64,000 nt of DNA, taken from positions 124,001 to 188,000 of the forward strand of contig NZ_QUSW01000009.1 of the NCBI RefSeq assembly GCF_003852895.1, written 5' to 3'. Under the pieces are notes generated by a model. It made no database searches. It was not told the DNA's origin and was given only the letters and a program-made list of their open reading frames with translations. Positions 18,762-29,417 of this stretch are shown piece by piece; positions within the stretch are counted from its first letter, which is position 1; every line of letters begins with the position of its first letter. Source of the stretch: Rhizobacter terrae. Lineage in GTDB: Bacteria; Pseudomonadota; Gammaproteobacteria; Burkholderiales; Burkholderiaceae_C. Position numbers and translations under genes: made by a program.

Positions 18762-21700
18762 GCGTCGTCGCCGGTCGTTCGCGTCGCCGGCGGATGAGCA
18801 GGTATGCGGCCGGGATCACGAACATCGACAGCAGTGGTGCAGTGATCATCCCGCCCACCATCGGAGCGGCGATGCGCTGCATGACTTCGGACCCCGTGCC
18901 GGTGCCCCACATGATCGGGAACAGGCCGGCCAGAATGACCGCCACCGTCATCGCCTTGGGGCGCACCCGAAGGACGGCGCCTTCGCGAATAGCATCGAGC
19001 AGGTCGGCATTCTCGGTGCGCGCGTCGTCGATGCGGTCTTGCCAGGCGTGCTTGAGGTACAGCAGCATGATCACGCCGAACTCGGCCGAGACGCCGGCGA
19101 GTGCGATGAAACCCACGGCGCCCGCCACAGACAGGTTGTAGCTCAGCAGGTACAGCAGCCAGATGCCGCCCACGAGCGCAAAGGGCAGGGTGGCCATGAT
19201 CAGCAGCGCCTCGTCGAAGCGCTTGAAGGTCAGGTACAGCAACACGAAGATGATCATCAGCGTGAAGGGCACGACGATCTTCAGCTTGGCCGTGGCGCGC
19301 TCCAGGAACTCGAACTGGCCGGACCATGAGATGGAATAGCCCGGCGGGAGCTTCACTTCCTTGGTGACGGCGCGCTGCATGTCCTGCACAGCGGAGCGCA
19401 GGTCCCGCCCGCGGATGTCCACGTAGACCCAGCCCGACAGGCGCGCGTTTTCGCTGCGCAGCATCGGCGGCCCATCGGTGATGCGGATGTCGGCCACGTC
19501 GGAGAGCACGATCCGCGCACCGCGTTCGGTGACGATGGGCAGGCTGCGCAGCTTCTCCAGCGAATCTCGAACCTCGCGCGGGTAGCGCATGTTGATCGGA
19601 AAGCGCTGCAGTCCTTCGACGGTCTCCCCGATGTTCTCGCCACCTACCGCGGAGGTGATGACCGATTGAACGTCGGCGATGTTCATGCCGAAGCGCGCCG
19701 CCTCGTCGCGTTTGATGTTCACGTCGACATAACGGCCGCCCGTCAGGCGTTCAGCCAAGGCGCTGGACACGCCAGGCACGTCCTTCAGGACGCGCTCGAT
19801 CTCGCCGGTAACGCGGTCGATGGTGGCGAGGTCGGTGCCGGCGACCTTCACCCCCACGGGACTCTTGATGCCCGTGGCCAGCATGTCGATGCGGTTTCGG
19901 ATCGGCGGCACCCAGATGTTGGCCAGGCCCGGCACCTTCACGATGCGGTCGAGTTCCTCGACCAGCTTGTCCTGGGTCATGCCGGGGCGCCACTGGTCGC
20001 GCGGCTTGAACTGGATGGTCGTCTCGAACATCTCCAGCGGCGCTGGATCGGTCGCGGTCTCCGCACGGCCTGCCTTGCCGTACACGCTCACCACTTCGGG
20101 CACGGTCTTGATGAGGCGATCGGTCTGCTGCAGCAGCTCGGCCGCCTTGCCGGCCGACAAGCCCGGCAACGCCGAGGGCATGTAGAGCAAGTCGCCTTCG
20201 TCAAGCCGAGGCATGAACTCGCCGCCGATGTGCTGCAGTGGCCACAGGCTCAGCACCAGGATGACAGCGGCGCCGGCGAGCGTCAGCTTCGGCCAACGCA
20301 GCACCGCGTCGAGCAGTGGCTGGTAGCCGGCGATCAACACCCGATTCAGCGGGTTGGATTTCTCATCGGGAATCTTGCCGCGGATCAGGTAGCCCATCAG
20401 CACAGGGATCAAGGTCACCGACAGTCCCGCTGCCGCCGCCATGGCGTACGTCTTCGTGAAGGCGAGCGGCGAGAACAGCCGGCCTTCTTGCGCCTCCAGC
20501 GTGAACACCGGAATGAACGACAGGGTGATGATCAACAGCGAGAAGAAGAGCGCCGGGCCCACCTCGGCCGCCGAGTCGGCGATCACGCGCCAATGGGTGT
20601 CGCCGTGCAGCGTCTGTTCCGGGTGCTCGTGTTTCCACTGCTCCAGGTGCTTGTGGGCGTTCTCGATCATCACGACGGCAGCATCGACCATCGCGCCGAT
20701 GGCGATCGCGATGCCTCCCAAGGACATGATGTTGGCGTTGACGCCCTGGTAGTGCATCACGATGAAGGCGATGAGGATGCCCAGCGGCAACGAGACGATG
20801 GCCACGAACGCAGATCGCAAGTGGAACAAGAAGATGAAACACACGACCGCGACGACGATGAACTCTTCGAGCAGCTTGTGGCTCAGGTTCTCGACGGCGC
20901 GCTCGATGAGGCTCGACCGGTCGTAGGTCGGCACGATCTCCACGCCCTTGGGCAGACTGGCCTGCAGCGTTTTCAGCTTTTCCTTGACCGCGGCAATGGT
21001 CTCCAGCGCGTTCTTGCCCGAGCGCATCACGATCACGCCGCCCGCGGCTTCACCCACGCCGTCGAGTTCGCCGATGCCACGGCGCATCTCGGGGCCGATC
21101 TGGATGCGCGCCACGTCGCCCAACCGCACCGACACGCCCGCGTCGTTGGTCGTGAGCGGGATCTTTCGGAAGTCGTCGAGGTTTTGCAGATAGCCCGACG
21201 CACGCACCATGTACTCGGCCTCGCCGAGTTCGAGCACGGAGCCGCCAGTCTCCTGATTCGCCTTCTGGATTGCATCGACGATCTTCGTGTGCGGGATGTT
21301 GTAGGCCGCGAGCTTGTCCGGATCGAGCACGATCTGGTACTGGCGCACCATGCCGCCGACCGACGCCACTTCGGCGACGTTGGGCACCGTCTTCAGTTCG
21401 TACTTCAGGAACCAGTCCTGAATCGCACGCAGTTGGCCCGCGTCCTGCGTGCCGCTGCGGTCGACGAGCGAGTACTGGTAAATCCAGCCCACGCCGGTCG
21501 CATCTGGGCCGAGCGACGCCTTGGCCGCCGGAGGCAGCCGGCCTTGTACCTGGTTCAGGTACTCAAGAACGCGAGAGCGCGCCCAGTACAGGTCAGTCCC
21601 GTCTTCGAAGAGCACGTAGACGAACGAGTCTCCAAAGAAGGAGTAGCCCCGGACCGTCTTGGCGCCCGGCACCGAGAGCATGGTGGTGGTGAGCGGGTAG

Positions 21701-21897
21701 GTGATCTGGTTCTCGACGATGCGAGGCGCCTGTCCGGGGTAGGTGGTCCGGATGATCACCTGCACGTCCGACAGATCGGGCAGGGCGTCCAACGGGGTAC
21801 GCATCACCGAATACACGCCCCAGGCGCTGACCATGAGGGTGGCCAGGAGCACCAGGAACCGGTTGCCGATCGACCAGCGGATGAGCCGCGCGATCAT
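18727..21897 (-). CDS. cusA: Cu(I)/Ag(I) RND efflux permease CusA
   Basis: A 1056-residue inner-membrane RND pump with 12 membrane helices and two large periplasmic loops. The three methionines of the CusA metal site are conserved in context: [19 protein letters not shown] and NRIDMLATG. The membrane signature [11 protein letters not shown] is the copper/silver (HME4) form, not the czc form. It drives Cu(I)/Ag(I) out with the proton gradient, together with CusB and CusC. Its start overlaps the cusB stop (ATGA). Confidence 0.95.
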   Translation of the reverse strand: MIARLIRWSIGNRFLVLLATLMVSAWGVYSVMRTPLDALPDLSDVQVIIRTTYPGQAPRIVENQITYPLTTTMLSVPGAKTVRGYSFFGDSFVYVLFEDGTDLYWARSRVLEYLNQVQGRLPPAAKASLGPDATGVGWIYQYSLVDRSGTQDAGQLRAIQDWFLKYELKTVPNVAEVASVGGMVRQYQIVLDPDKLAAYNIPHTKIVDAIQKANQETGGSVLELGEAEYMVRASGYLQNLDDFRKIPLTTNDAGVSVRLGDVARIQIGPEMRRGIGELDGVGEAAGGVIVMRSGKNALETIAAVKEKLKTLQASLPKGVEIVPTYDRSSLIERAVENLSHKLLEEFIVVAVVCFIFLFHLRSAFVAIVSLPLGILIAFIVMHYQGVNANIMSLGGIAIAIGAMVDAAVVMIENAHKHLEQWKHEHPEQTLHGDTHWRVIADSAAEVGPALFFSLLIITLSFIPVFTLEAQEGRLFSPLAFTKTYAMAAAAGLSVTLIPVLMGYLIRGKIPDEKSNPLNRVLIAGYQPLLDAVLRWPKLTLAGAAVILVLSLWPLQHIGGEFMPRLDEGDLLYMPSALPGLSAGKAAELLQQTDRLIKTVPEVVSVYGKAGRAETATDPAPLEMFETTIQFKPRDQWRPGMTQDKLVEELDRIVKVPGLANIWVPPIRNRIDMLATGIKSPVGVKVAGTDLATIDRVTGEIERVLKDVPGVSSALAERLTGGRYVDVNIKRDEAARFGMNIADVQSVITSAVGGENIGETVEGLQRFPINMRYPREVRDSLEKLRSLPIVTERGARIVLSDVADIRITDGPPMLRSENARLSGWVYVDIRGRDLRSAVQDMQRAVTKEVKLPPGYSISWSGQFEFLERATAKLKIVVPFTLMIIFVLLYLTFKRFDEALLIMATLPFALVGGIWLLYLLSYNLSVAGAVGFIALAGVSAEFGVIMLLYLKHAWQDRIDDARTENADLLDAIREGAVLRVRPKAMTVAVILAGLFPIMWGTGTGSEVMQRIAAPMVGGMITAPLLSMFVIPAAYLLIRRRRERPATTHAFWWRRRGTV

Positions 21898-23555
21898 GGC
21901 TTGCTCCCAGCCGTTGCGGCAGAATTCGCCGCCTTCGGTTCAGGCGGCAAGGGCGTCACCGTGGTCAGTTGCGGAAGATTCTCCTGGTCGATGTAGAACT
22001 CGAACGTGACCCGGTCGCCCGTCTTCACGTTGCGCGGAACGCCGCTTGGCGGAAGCTTGAAGTCCATGGTCATCGGGCCCCACTTCATTGTCTGGATCGG
22101 CCCATGGGACAGTGTCATCGCCTCCTTGGTGATGGTTTCCACCTTCGCTTCCCCGACGTGTCGCGGCGCGCTGGCCGCGGCGGCGGCAGCACTCGCCGCG
22201 GGCGTGGCCGGCACGCCGTTCAGACGCGCTTCGATGCCGCGCAAACTGGCTTCCGAATCGATGAGGAACTGGGACGACACGACCACGCGCTGGCCGGACT
22301 GAAGACCGCGCTTGATTTCCGTCTGCCCACCACTCTCGATGCCGGCTTCGACATCCACGGGACGGAAGCGGCCGTCTTCTTCGGCCAGCATGACCACTGT
22401 GCGACGGCCGGTCTGAATCACGGCCTCGGTGGGGATCAGAAGCGCCTTCTCGGCGCGCATGTCCATGAACTGCATCTGCACGAACATGCCGGGCACGAGT
22501 CGCCCTCCCGGGTTGGACAACTCCATGCGGGCCTTCAGGGTGCGAGTAGAGGCATTCACCTCCGGAAGGAGAGCCTGGACCTTGCCCTCGAAGGTTTCGC
22601 CCGGTGCGGCCGGACTCCTGGCACTGACCTTCGCACCCGGGCGCAGCAGCGCCGCTTGGCTCTCCGGCACCTCGGCATTCGCCCACACGGTGGACAAGCC
22701 GTTGATTCGGAAGAGTGTCGCGCCCGACATGACCGTCATGCCCTCACGCACCATGAGTTCAACCACGACGCCGCCGGTCGGCGCAGCCAGGGTGATCCGC
22801 GGCTGCGTCTTGCCGGTCTTCTCGACGAGGCGAATCTGGTCGTCGTTCATGCCCACCTGGCGCATGCGCTGGCGCGCGCCATCGACCAGCACAGCGAGGT
22901 CCGTGCCTTGCATGCGCCGCACCGACAAGAACTCTTCCTGTGCGGCAATCCAGTCGGGCACGTACAGGTCGACAAGCGCCTGGCCTTTGGCCACACGGTC
23001 AAGCGTCGCGCGCACGTGCAGGCGCTCGACGTAGCCCGTGGCACGGGCCTGCACGACGACCTGATCGCGTTCGTTGAACGCGATGCTGCCCACGGCAGAC
23101 ACCTGGGGAGACAGCTTGCCCTCGGTGACGAGCGCGGTGCGCACGCCCAGGTTCTGCTGGACCCGTGGACTGACGGTGACCTTGCCCTGGTCGCTGTCCC
23201 CGTCGGCGTAGACCGGGGACATCATCATGTCCATGAACGGCGACTTGCCCGGCTTGTCGAACTTGCTCGCGGGCACCATGGGGTCGTGGTAGTAGAGGAT
23301 TTTCTTGCCCGTCATCGGATCGATGTCGCCGGCTTTGAGGCCTGCCTGCATGTGCCGGCGAGTCGCGTCTTCGCCTTCCAGCGCGCTTTGTGGCCCACCC
23401 GCGGGCTGGGTGGCGTTGCCTCCAGCCGGTGAGTTCGCGGAGGGGCCGGAGGCCATGCCCATGCCGCGCTGCATGCCGACCATGTACATGCCGTAGCCGC
23501 CAGCGACGACAACACCGGCGAGCAAGACGGAAATCAAAACGGTTTTTCGATTCAT
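21894..23555 (-). CDS. cusB: Membrane fusion protein CusB with CusF-like C-terminal domain
   Basis: A 553-residue periplasmic adaptor. It has an N-terminal membrane anchor, a heavy-metal-binding segment ([20 protein letters not shown]), lipoyl/barrel-sandwich and beta-barrel domains, and a C-terminal CusF-like domain (about 485-545) with KWGPMTMDF. In E. coli CusF is a separate chaperone, so here adaptor and chaperone are fused. The ATG at 23555 was chosen because it starts the hydrophobic anchor. It joins CusA to CusC. Confidence 0.93.
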   Translation of the reverse strand: MNRKTVLISVLLAGVVVAGGYGMYMVGMQRGMGMASGPSANSPAGGNATQPAGGPQSALEGEDATRRHMQAGLKAGDIDPMTGKKILYYHDPMVPASKFDKPGKSPFMDMMMSPVYADGDSDQGKVTVSPRVQQNLGVRTALVTEGKLSPQVSAVGSIAFNERDQVVVQARATGYVERLHVRATLDRVAKGQALVDLYVPDWIAAQEEFLSVRRMQGTDLAVLVDGARQRMRQVGMNDDQIRLVEKTGKTQPRITLAAPTGGVVVELMVREGMTVMSGATLFRINGLSTVWANAEVPESQAALLRPGAKVSARSPAAPGETFEGKVQALLPEVNASTRTLKARMELSNPGGRLVPGMFVQMQFMDMRAEKALLIPTEAVIQTGRRTVVMLAEEDGRFRPVDVEAGIESGGQTEIKRGLQSGQRVVVSSQFLIDSEASLRGIEARLNGVPATPAASAAAAAASAPRHVGEAKVETITKEAMTLSHGPIQTMKWGPMTMDFKLPPSGVPRNVKTGDRVTFEFYIDQENLPQLTTVTPLPPEPKAANSAATAGSKP

Positions 23556-23571
23556 GGCGTTGTTCTCTGCG

Positions 23572-24885
23572 TCAGCGAGGTGAAGAGGAGGGCGTCGCCT
23601 CATGGCCCGCAGGGAGGAGATAGTTCAATTGCGCCCACAAGCGCGCGGTGTCCATGTCCAGGCGCAGCCGCTCCACGCGCGTGTCGATTTCGTTGCGGCG
23701 CGCTTCGAGGACTGCGGTCAGCGTGCCGCTCGCGCCTCGATACGCCGCAACCGAGGCGCGGGTGCGCTCAGTGGCCAAGGGAATGAGGGAGGCGTCGTAG
23801 CGCGCGAGCCGGTCGCGGTTGCTTTGCCACTCCTGCCACATCGCCATCACTTCGGCCAGATGCGCGCGCGTAGCTTCCTCGCGTTCGGCGCGCATCTGGT
23901 CCAGCATGGCCAGCTTGGCGGCGACCTCGCGGTCCTGACGATTCTTGGGGTCCCACTGCAAGGGGATGGCCACATTGACCGACACCATGTTCGAGTAGGC
24001 CGAGCCTCGCTGGCTGTACATGACCTCGACGCTCACATCCGACTTCTTGCTGCTGCGGGCCACCTCGACCTCCGCCTGCGCGAGTTCCTCGCGCTTGAGC
24101 ATCACGGCGATCTCAGGGTGATGCGCGAGGCGGCTTTCCAGATCGTCGAGGCGCCAGCCGATCGTCGCGAGGGCGGGGGGCTCGGCCAACGCGTCGTTCG
24201 CGGGAGTGCCGACCCAGCGCGCCAGTTGCGTCTTCGCGCTGGCAATCTGCCGCTCGGTCTGGGCAATGCGGTCTTCGATCAGCGCGACAGCGGACCGGGC
24301 CGCGAACACGTCGCCTTGCGACCCGCGTCCACCGCGATAGGCGGCGTCGGCAGCGTCGATCTGCAGCTTCGCTTCGTCACGCTGGCCGACAAGGACCTCG
24401 CGCATGCGTTCCTGGTAGGACCGGTCCAACCAGGCGATGGCCGCGTCGCGCTGCAGGTTGGCCAAGGCGAGCGCTCGGCCGGCCACGGCGACTTCGGCTT
24501 CGCGCTCAAAGCGTTCGGAGCGGGCCTTGAGTTTGCTGCCGCGGGTGATCTCTTGCATCACGCCGATGGATCGCATCGTCATGAAGTCGCGGGTCAGACT
24601 CAACCGGTCGGGACCATCCACCGGCAGGTTGTTGACGCCCACCTTCAAGGTGGGATCGGGCCGCTGCCCCGCCGCCACGGCCATCTGGCGCGACGCGTTG
24701 GCGGCAGCATCTTGCGCCGACAGTTGGCGCGAGCGCTCCTGCGCCAGGCGCAGCGCCTCGTCCAGTGTCAGTGAGCCCGCGGCATGGGCGGTGAATGCGG
24801 TCACGGCCAAGCCCAGCGTCAGTGCGGCCAGGCCGATGTGGTGGCGCTGTCTCGATGGCGCGCGTTGCGATGAGTGAAGAACCAT
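23572..24885 (-). CDS. cusC: Outer-membrane efflux protein CusC (TolC family)
   Basis: A 437-residue TolC-family channel with a signal peptide near residues 15-35 and two repeats of long helical segments (TLDEALRLAQERSRQL near the start). It forms the outer-membrane exit duct for CusBA. The start at 24885 gives the best signal peptide. cusB follows after 16 bases. No CusRS-type regulator lies beside the operon. Confidence 0.92.
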   Translation of the reverse strand: MVLHSSQRAPSRQRHHIGLAALTLGLAVTAFTAHAAGSLTLDEALRLAQERSRQLSAQDAAANASRQMAVAAGQRPDPTLKVGVNNLPVDGPDRLSLTRDFMTMRSIGVMQEITRGSKLKARSERFEREAEVAVAGRALALANLQRDAAIAWLDRSYQERMREVLVGQRDEAKLQIDAADAAYRGGRGSQGDVFAARSAVALIEDRIAQTERQIASAKTQLARWVGTPANDALAEPPALATIGWRLDDLESRLAHHPEIAVMLKREELAQAEVEVARSSKKSDVSVEVMYSQRGSAYSNMVSVNVAIPLQWDPKNRQDREVAAKLAMLDQMRAEREEATRAHLAEVMAMWQEWQSNRDRLARYDASLIPLATERTRASVAAYRGASGTLTAVLEARRNEIDTRVERLRLDMDTARLWAQLNYLLPAGHEATPSSSPR

Positions 24886-24995
24886 GAAATCTCCAGACGA
24901 ACGACATGAGGTCGAGGGTCGGCTCGCGATGGCGAGCACCCGGGCGTGCGGAACCTGACCCGTGTCAGGTCTTCAGCGCGCGCAGCGTCTGGAAA

Positions 24996-25400
24996 TCAAA
25001 TGCGGAAGCAGCAGTTCCGAATGGCGATGGGTGGCGCCGTGGTCCGGTGCAAGAACGAGGGCGGCTGAGCGCCCGTTATGGGAGCCGGGATCAGCGGCTC
25101 GAACGGCGTGAGGATGGTGGAGACCATCACGGCCGCAGGGGACACGACAGGTACGTCGGCCTTGTCCAGGGATGACTTGCCATCCTGGCAATGTGCGTGG
25201 CACAAGGCCGGATTCACCGGGTCGGGTTGATCACAGTCCGGCATCGACGGCATCGCAGAACCATTGCTGGCCATGGCGTCCGAACCGTTGCCGCTGGCAA
25301 GTCCAGGGCAGGCATACGCGGCCACCGCCAATTGCATGAACAGCATGCCAAACAGCGCGACGAGCGCTGTCAGCAGGCGGTACTTGCGAGGCAATTTCAT
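24996..25400 (-). CDS. Small exported protein upstream of cusC
   Basis: A 134-residue protein with a signal-like first 30 residues (LLTALVALFGMLFMQLAVAA), then a Cys/Met/His-containing segment (SMPDCDQPDPVNPALCHAHC) and a Pro-rich C-terminus. It resembles the small DUF2946/CzcI-like proteins often at the head of metal efflux operons. It lies 110 bases upstream of cusC on the same strand and is probably the first gene of the cus operon. Confidence 0.7.
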   Translation of the reverse strand: MKLPRKYRLLTALVALFGMLFMQLAVAAYACPGLASGNGSDAMASNGSAMPSMPDCDQPDPVNPALCHAHCQDGKSSLDKADVPVVSPAAVMVSTILTPFEPLIPAPITGAQPPSFLHRTTAPPIAIRNCCFRI

Positions 25401-25669
25401 GGTCAACGGATGAGTCGGTTCACTGCGCCGTGTTCTTACAACACGGTTGGCCGGTTCAGATACAAGTGTACGCCGGCATCGGCGTCGCATGCCACTGCAG
25501 TCCACGTGGACTGCGACACGTTTGCGCGCCGTCAATTCCCGAGGATGCCGCGACAAGGGTAGCGCGGAAATCCCTTGTGGACATGGTTGATCGAGGGCGC
25601 GGCGGGGCTGCACAATGGATCGGGTCGCTTCCGAAGCAATGTCGGCGAGCGGCAGGGGAGGGAGCCAAG

Positions 25670-26773
25670 ATGAACAACAACCAAGGCAACGCACTCGCGT
25701 ATGTGCCAGTTCTCAAGTGGAAACGGGGCGAGCAGACAGCGGTCGAGACGCTGACCAGCGTTCAAAAGGACGCAGTCATGCCGATTGCGGAACTACAAGA
25801 GCGTCCGTACGACTGGGACAAGGAGAAGTACACAAAGAGCTGGGATCAGCACATCGAGGCCATTGCCGTGGCGACCGCAAAGTACTGGGGCACAACGCAT
25901 GAGATCGCGTTTGACCAGGGCATCACCGAGTCGGACAAGCTGTCAGTCGGCGCCGAGACCGTCTGGGAGCATCTGTTCCATGTTCTCTGGTCAAAGGGCG
26001 TGCGTGCTGTGCCGGTGGTGTCTTCCCTCGCGCAGCCGATGGAAATTACAGCGATGAAGAAGGCGGTGTCCAAAGGGCAGAAGACGCGCTGGACGCTGCG
26101 CTACGTTCGCCAGGAAGCAGTCACGCCGGCGGTTGTTGCGAGCTGGTTCCAAACCACACTGGGCATGTTGGGTGCGACCGCGGCCAATGTCGATGCCGTC
26201 TTGGATCTGGAATACGTGGCCGATTGGGAGGTTCCGAAGCGGGCGGCGGAGATCGCGGCTTGCCTTGCCGCCATCGCCTCGGCCGCGTCGTGGCGTTCTC
26301 TCGTGCTGTCGAGCGGCGCCTTTCCTGCGAACCTCGCCGGCATCATGCCCGGTGCTCACCAGATCCAACGAACGGACTGGGCGCTGTTCAAGGCCGTGCG
26401 GCTGCAGCCTGGTGCGCCCGCCGGTGTGATCTACAGCGACTACGGGGTGAGCCACATCCTCGCGTTTGATTCAGACCCGCGCATGATGAAGATGAGTGCG
26501 AACCTGCGCTACACCCACGACGACCGGTGGTTCGTGTTCAAGGCCCGCAGCGTGAAGGACTTCGGCTTCGAGCAGTACCGCGATCTCTGCAAGGTCCTCG
26601 TCGCGTTGAAGCCGCCCTACATGGGTGCAGCCTTCAGCAAGGGCGACACGAACTACGACAAGGTTGCGAGTTCAGGCGTGGGGCCCGGAAATGCCACGCA
26701 CTGGCGCCGTGACGCTACGAACCATCACATCCACTTTGCGCTTTGGCAGATCGCCAGTCTCCCCGCGCCTTGA
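25670..26773 (+). CDS. Beta-family protein (sce7725-type)
   Basis: A 367-residue protein matching the Beta protein family (Pfam Beta_protein, first seen in phage T4). It has the typical start LAYVPVLKWKRGEQTAV and the block LQERPYDWD. A strong GGAGGGAG sequence precedes the ATG. Its 3' end overlaps that of the convergent sce7726 gene by about 59 bases. The pair recurs in bacterial accessory regions. Biochemical function is unknown; a defence role is suspected. Confidence 0.8.
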   Translation: MNNNQGNALAYVPVLKWKRGEQTAVETLTSVQKDAVMPIAELQERPYDWDKEKYTKSWDQHIEAIAVATAKYWGTTHEIAFDQGITESDKLSVGAETVWEHLFHVLWSKGVRAVPVVSSLAQPMEITAMKKAVSKGQKTRWTLRYVRQEAVTPAVVASWFQTTLGMLGATAANVDAVLDLEYVADWEVPKRAAEIAACLAAIASAASWRSLVLSSGAFPANLAGIMPGAHQIQRTDWALFKAVRLQPGAPAGVIYSDYGVSHILAFDSDPRMMKMSANLRYTHDDRWFVFKARSVKDFGFEQYRDLCKVLVALKPPYMGAAFSKGDTNYDKVASSGVGPGNATHWRRDATNHHIHFALWQIASLPAP

Positions 26774-27314
26774 GGCAGGTTCGAACGTAGTCTGCCAGTT
26801 CGTCGACCGGCATCGCCGCCGCGAGCGCATCGAAGAGTACGAGCTTGGGTTTGGATCTCAGGCCGCGATCGAGCCCGAGCACGCTCAACGCGGCCAGCGT
26901 CTCATCACGCCACAGCAGCCGCGCCAGGTGCTGCGCGCTGCGGCGAGGGTTCGAGCGAGGTTGGCGCTGAACGAGCAGGTCGATGCCGTGTGAGCGTGGA
27001 ACGGCCAGCATGATGCCCCACCACTTCGGCAGCAGCGGCCGAACTTCGGCCAGGTGGCTGCGCGTGGTGACGATGGATGCCATCTCGAACACGTGGCCGT
27101 AGGCCTCGACTTGCGAGGGCAGTCGCGTCAAGGTGTCGCGTGCCGCCTTGATCTCGAAACCCTCCAAGTGCCCGTTGACGAGCGCGAGGTCCGCGCGAGC
27201 GGCGCCATAGGCGAGCCCGAATTCGTCGACCAGCAGGTCATCGCTACCCAACTTGGGTTGCAGGTGGGCTTTCAGGGCCGCCCGCACTTGATGGTCGTGC
27301 GATACGTCGAGCAT
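26715..27314 (-). CDS. sce7726-family nuclease-like protein
   Basis: A 199-residue sce7726-family protein. Near residues 40-57 it has ADLALVNGHLEGFEIKAA, where D and E-x-K form a PD-(D/E)XK-like site. Nuclease activity is therefore plausible. It is convergent with, and overlaps, the Beta-family gene. Opposite orientation with overlapping ends would allow mutual control by transcription interference. Confidence 0.8.
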   Translation of the reverse strand: MLDVSHDHQVRAALKAHLQPKLGSDDLLVDEFGLAYGAARADLALVNGHLEGFEIKAARDTLTRLPSQVEAYGHVFEMASIVTTRSHLAEVRPLLPKWWGIMLAVPRSHGIDLLVQRQPRSNPRRSAQHLARLLWRDETLAALSVLGLDRGLRSKPKLVLFDALAAAMPVDELADYVRTCLKARGDWRSAKAQSGCDGS

Positions 27315-27381
27315 GTCTGTGGCAGGTGAGGGCTGGGTCGCCGCGAAGCGCGGCTGGAGGCGGGCCAGTGTACCTCGGTCT

Positions 27382-27406
27382 ATGCATTATGCGAAAATGG
27401 ATGCAT
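27382..27406. promoter_or_regulatory. Inverted repeat at the start of the HTH gene
   Basis: ATGCAT occurs at 27382-27387 and again at 27401-27406, overlapping the start codon at 27405. The two palindromic half-sites with a 13-base spacer could be an autoregulatory operator for the HTH protein encoded immediately downstream. There is almost no leader, so the transcript may be leaderless. Confidence 0.4.
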
Positions 27407-27764
27407 GACACTTCACGAAGTCGTTGAGCGATTGCGCGCCTTCATGCTCACTGCAGGGTATAGCGAGGCCCGATTCGCCATTGAATCTGGCGTGCCGCAA
27501 TCGACGCTGCATCGCGCACTGCGTTCACCGAAGCGCTTGACGAAGACTCATCACAAGCTATGCAAATTCGCTGGAATCGAGATTGATGAGATGCCGCCCG
27601 ACGCCCGCGCCCAAGAGGTGCTATGGCGTGCCGTGCGCGATGTGTGGGACGGCACGCCCGAGCACGCGCAGGCAATTGCTAGACTGCTGAAGGCCGGCGC
27701 CCACGTTGGGGCCCATCGGGGAACCGATCGACGCATCCGCAAGACACCCCATGCCCGCACCTAA
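27405..27764 (+). CDS. Small helix-turn-helix DNA-binding protein
   Basis: A 119-residue protein whose first half has a lambda-repressor-like helix-turn-helix (ARFAIESGVPQSTLHRALRSPKRL). The second half is short and basic. It overlaps the next gene by 14 bases, so translation is coupled. It is probably the regulator, possibly antitoxin-like, of the three-gene cassette. Confidence 0.78.
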   Translation: MTLHEVVERLRAFMLTAGYSEARFAIESGVPQSTLHRALRSPKRLTKTHHKLCKFAGIEIDEMPPDARAQEVLWRAVRDVWDGTPEHAQAIARLLKAGAHVGAHRGTDRRIRKTPHART

Positions 27765-28776
27765 TCCCGCACGCAAGCTGATGAGTTCCTTCAAGGAACT
27801 CGGTTTGACCGCGGCTCAAGTGCGCTCGCTGATCCCGAGCTGGTGGGTCGACGAGGTCGCGCAAAGCGAAGACGGTCTGCTCGAATTGCAGATCCTTCTG
27901 GCGCGCCGATTCAACGTGTCGCTTGGAAGCCTGCAGGAGCGCGACCCTTCGCCGAAGTTTCAGGCAACAGCACCGCGCTTCAAGACAGTCCACCCTGATG
28001 GTTCGTCGCAGCTGGCGGTTGCCGCGGGCATTGGCAACGGGCTCGCGCACCTGCTGTCAGCGGCGGCCGAAGGTCGCCCCATTTTGCAGCCCCTGTCCCC
28101 GCAGTCGCTTCGGGCGCAATTGATGAAGGATGGTGGTGCCGCCACGCTCGATCGCCTGGTCGGTTGGAGCTGGAAGCAGGGCATCCCGATCGTCCACGTG
28201 ACCGGATGGCCCAGCGGCCTGCGTCGCCCGGATGCGATGTGCATGCGAGTAGACCAGCGTCCCATCGTCATGGTGGTCCGCAAGGAGACCGCGCCGGCAA
28301 AGCTCGCGTACCTGGTTGCTCACGAACTCGGCCACATCATGTGCGGACACCTCGCGGCCGGTACGAATGCCGTCCTGGTTGACGAAACCCTTCCCGTCGA
28401 TGCGCAGAAGAGTTTTTTCGACGACGACGAGAAAGAGGCGGATGCGTACGCGATCGAGGTTCTCGGCGGTGCCGAACTGGATGCTGCCGCCAAGCGGCTG
28501 TTGGGCCGTCCATACAGCGAGCTGTCGTTGGCCGCGGAGGTCCTCAGCTCGCTCAAGGACAAGCCGCTGGACGCGGGCCAGGTGATCCTCGCGTGGGGGC
28601 GCCTCACGCAGGAGTGGAAGACCGCCAATGCAGCGTTGAAGTACTTGCAGACGATGCAGGCAGCACCGCGCGTCATCAACGACGTGGCGCGCGACGAAAT
28701 CGACTTCGACGTGCTTTCCACTGATGGAATGGACCACTTGCTCAAGCTGACGGCGATGGAGTTGCCGCCCGCATGA
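27751..28776 (+). CDS. ImmA/IrrE-family metallopeptidase
   Basis: A 341-residue protein. The zinc motif HELGHIMCGH lies at 191-200, followed by an acidic EKEADAYA segment, the standard ImmA/IrrE arrangement. Such enzymes cleave repressor or antitoxin-like proteins. The N-terminal 100 residues have no recognised fold. The ATG at 27751 was preferred to one at 27706 that would deepen the overlap. The stop overlaps the next start (ATGA). Confidence 0.85.
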   Translation: MPAPNPARKLMSSFKELGLTAAQVRSLIPSWWVDEVAQSEDGLLELQILLARRFNVSLGSLQERDPSPKFQATAPRFKTVHPDGSSQLAVAAGIGNGLAHLLSAAAEGRPILQPLSPQSLRAQLMKDGGAATLDRLVGWSWKQGIPIVHVTGWPSGLRRPDAMCMRVDQRPIVMVVRKETAPAKLAYLVAHELGHIMCGHLAAGTNAVLVDETLPVDAQKSFFDDDEKEADAYAIEVLGGAELDAAAKRLLGRPYSELSLAAEVLSSLKDKPLDAGQVILAWGRLTQEWKTANAALKYLQTMQAAPRVINDVARDEIDFDVLSTDGMDHLLKLTAMELPPA

Positions 28777-29417
28777 AGGTGTTTGTCGACAACGATGTGG
28801 CAGTCAAGCTCGCCCGCTGGGGAATGCTCGATCGGTTTCACGCGCACCTCACGAAGCAGGGCAAGGCCGATGTCTTTGTTCTCACGTCGTTGCGCTATCG
28901 GTTCAAGCTTCACCTCGATGACCCGGCCGCCGCCGTGCAGGCAGTGGGTTCCAGCGTTGGCGCCAAGCAGCTTCTGAACTTCGTGAACGCGTGCCCGCCG
29001 GTGAAGGGGCACAACCAGCAGGTGGCAAGTGCACTCGCGGGGAAGCCGCAAATCGACGCCGGCGAGGCAACACTCTTTGCCGCTGCCGGCAACTTCGATG
29101 CCGCGCTGGTGGACACCGGCGACAAGAAGGCGCTTCGGGCGCTCGCTGCGCTGTCCAAAACGGAGCCCGTCCTCGCGGCTTTGGCTGGAAAGCTCGCTTG
29201 CTTGGAGCAGACGGTGCACTACCTGTGTGGGCGATGGACTTTTGACATCGTGGCCGCGGCAATCGCCACGGACTCAACCGCAGATGCCGCGGTTCGTGGG
29301 TGCTTTTCTTCTGGCCAAGCAGCAGCAGTTTGTATGGCACTCGAACACAAGATTGGCGAACTGACCGCAGACTGCGGCGCACTGCTCGCAATGAAGCCGT
29401 TTGTCTGGATCTCCTGA
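28773..29417 (+). CDS. PIN-like domain protein
   Basis: A 214-residue protein beginning MKVFVDNDVAVKLARWG, with acidic residues at 6 and 8. Further in it has DAGEATLFAAA and ALVDTGDKKALR, which match the spaced acidic residues of a PIN-type nuclease. It is tightly coupled to the peptidase gene. A regulated RNase toxin is the simplest reading, but this is not shown. Confidence 0.7.
   Translation: MKVFVDNDVAVKLARWGMLDRFHAHLTKQGKADVFVLTSLRYRFKLHLDDPAAAVQAVGSSVGAKQLLNFVNACPPVKGHNQQVASALAGKPQIDAGEATLFAAAGNFDAALVDTGDKKALRALAALSKTEPVLAALAGKLACLEQTVHYLCGRWTFDIVAAAIATDSTADAAVRGCFSSGQAAAVCMALEHKIGELTADCGALLAMKPFVWIS

Noticed and set aside
19666-21996. A 776-residue open frame on the plus strand opposite cusA
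   Set aside because: It is a shadow of cusA in high-GC DNA. It has no ribosome binding site, is full of His/Arg/Asp low-complexity sequence, and matches no protein family; the minus strand has clear RND motifs.
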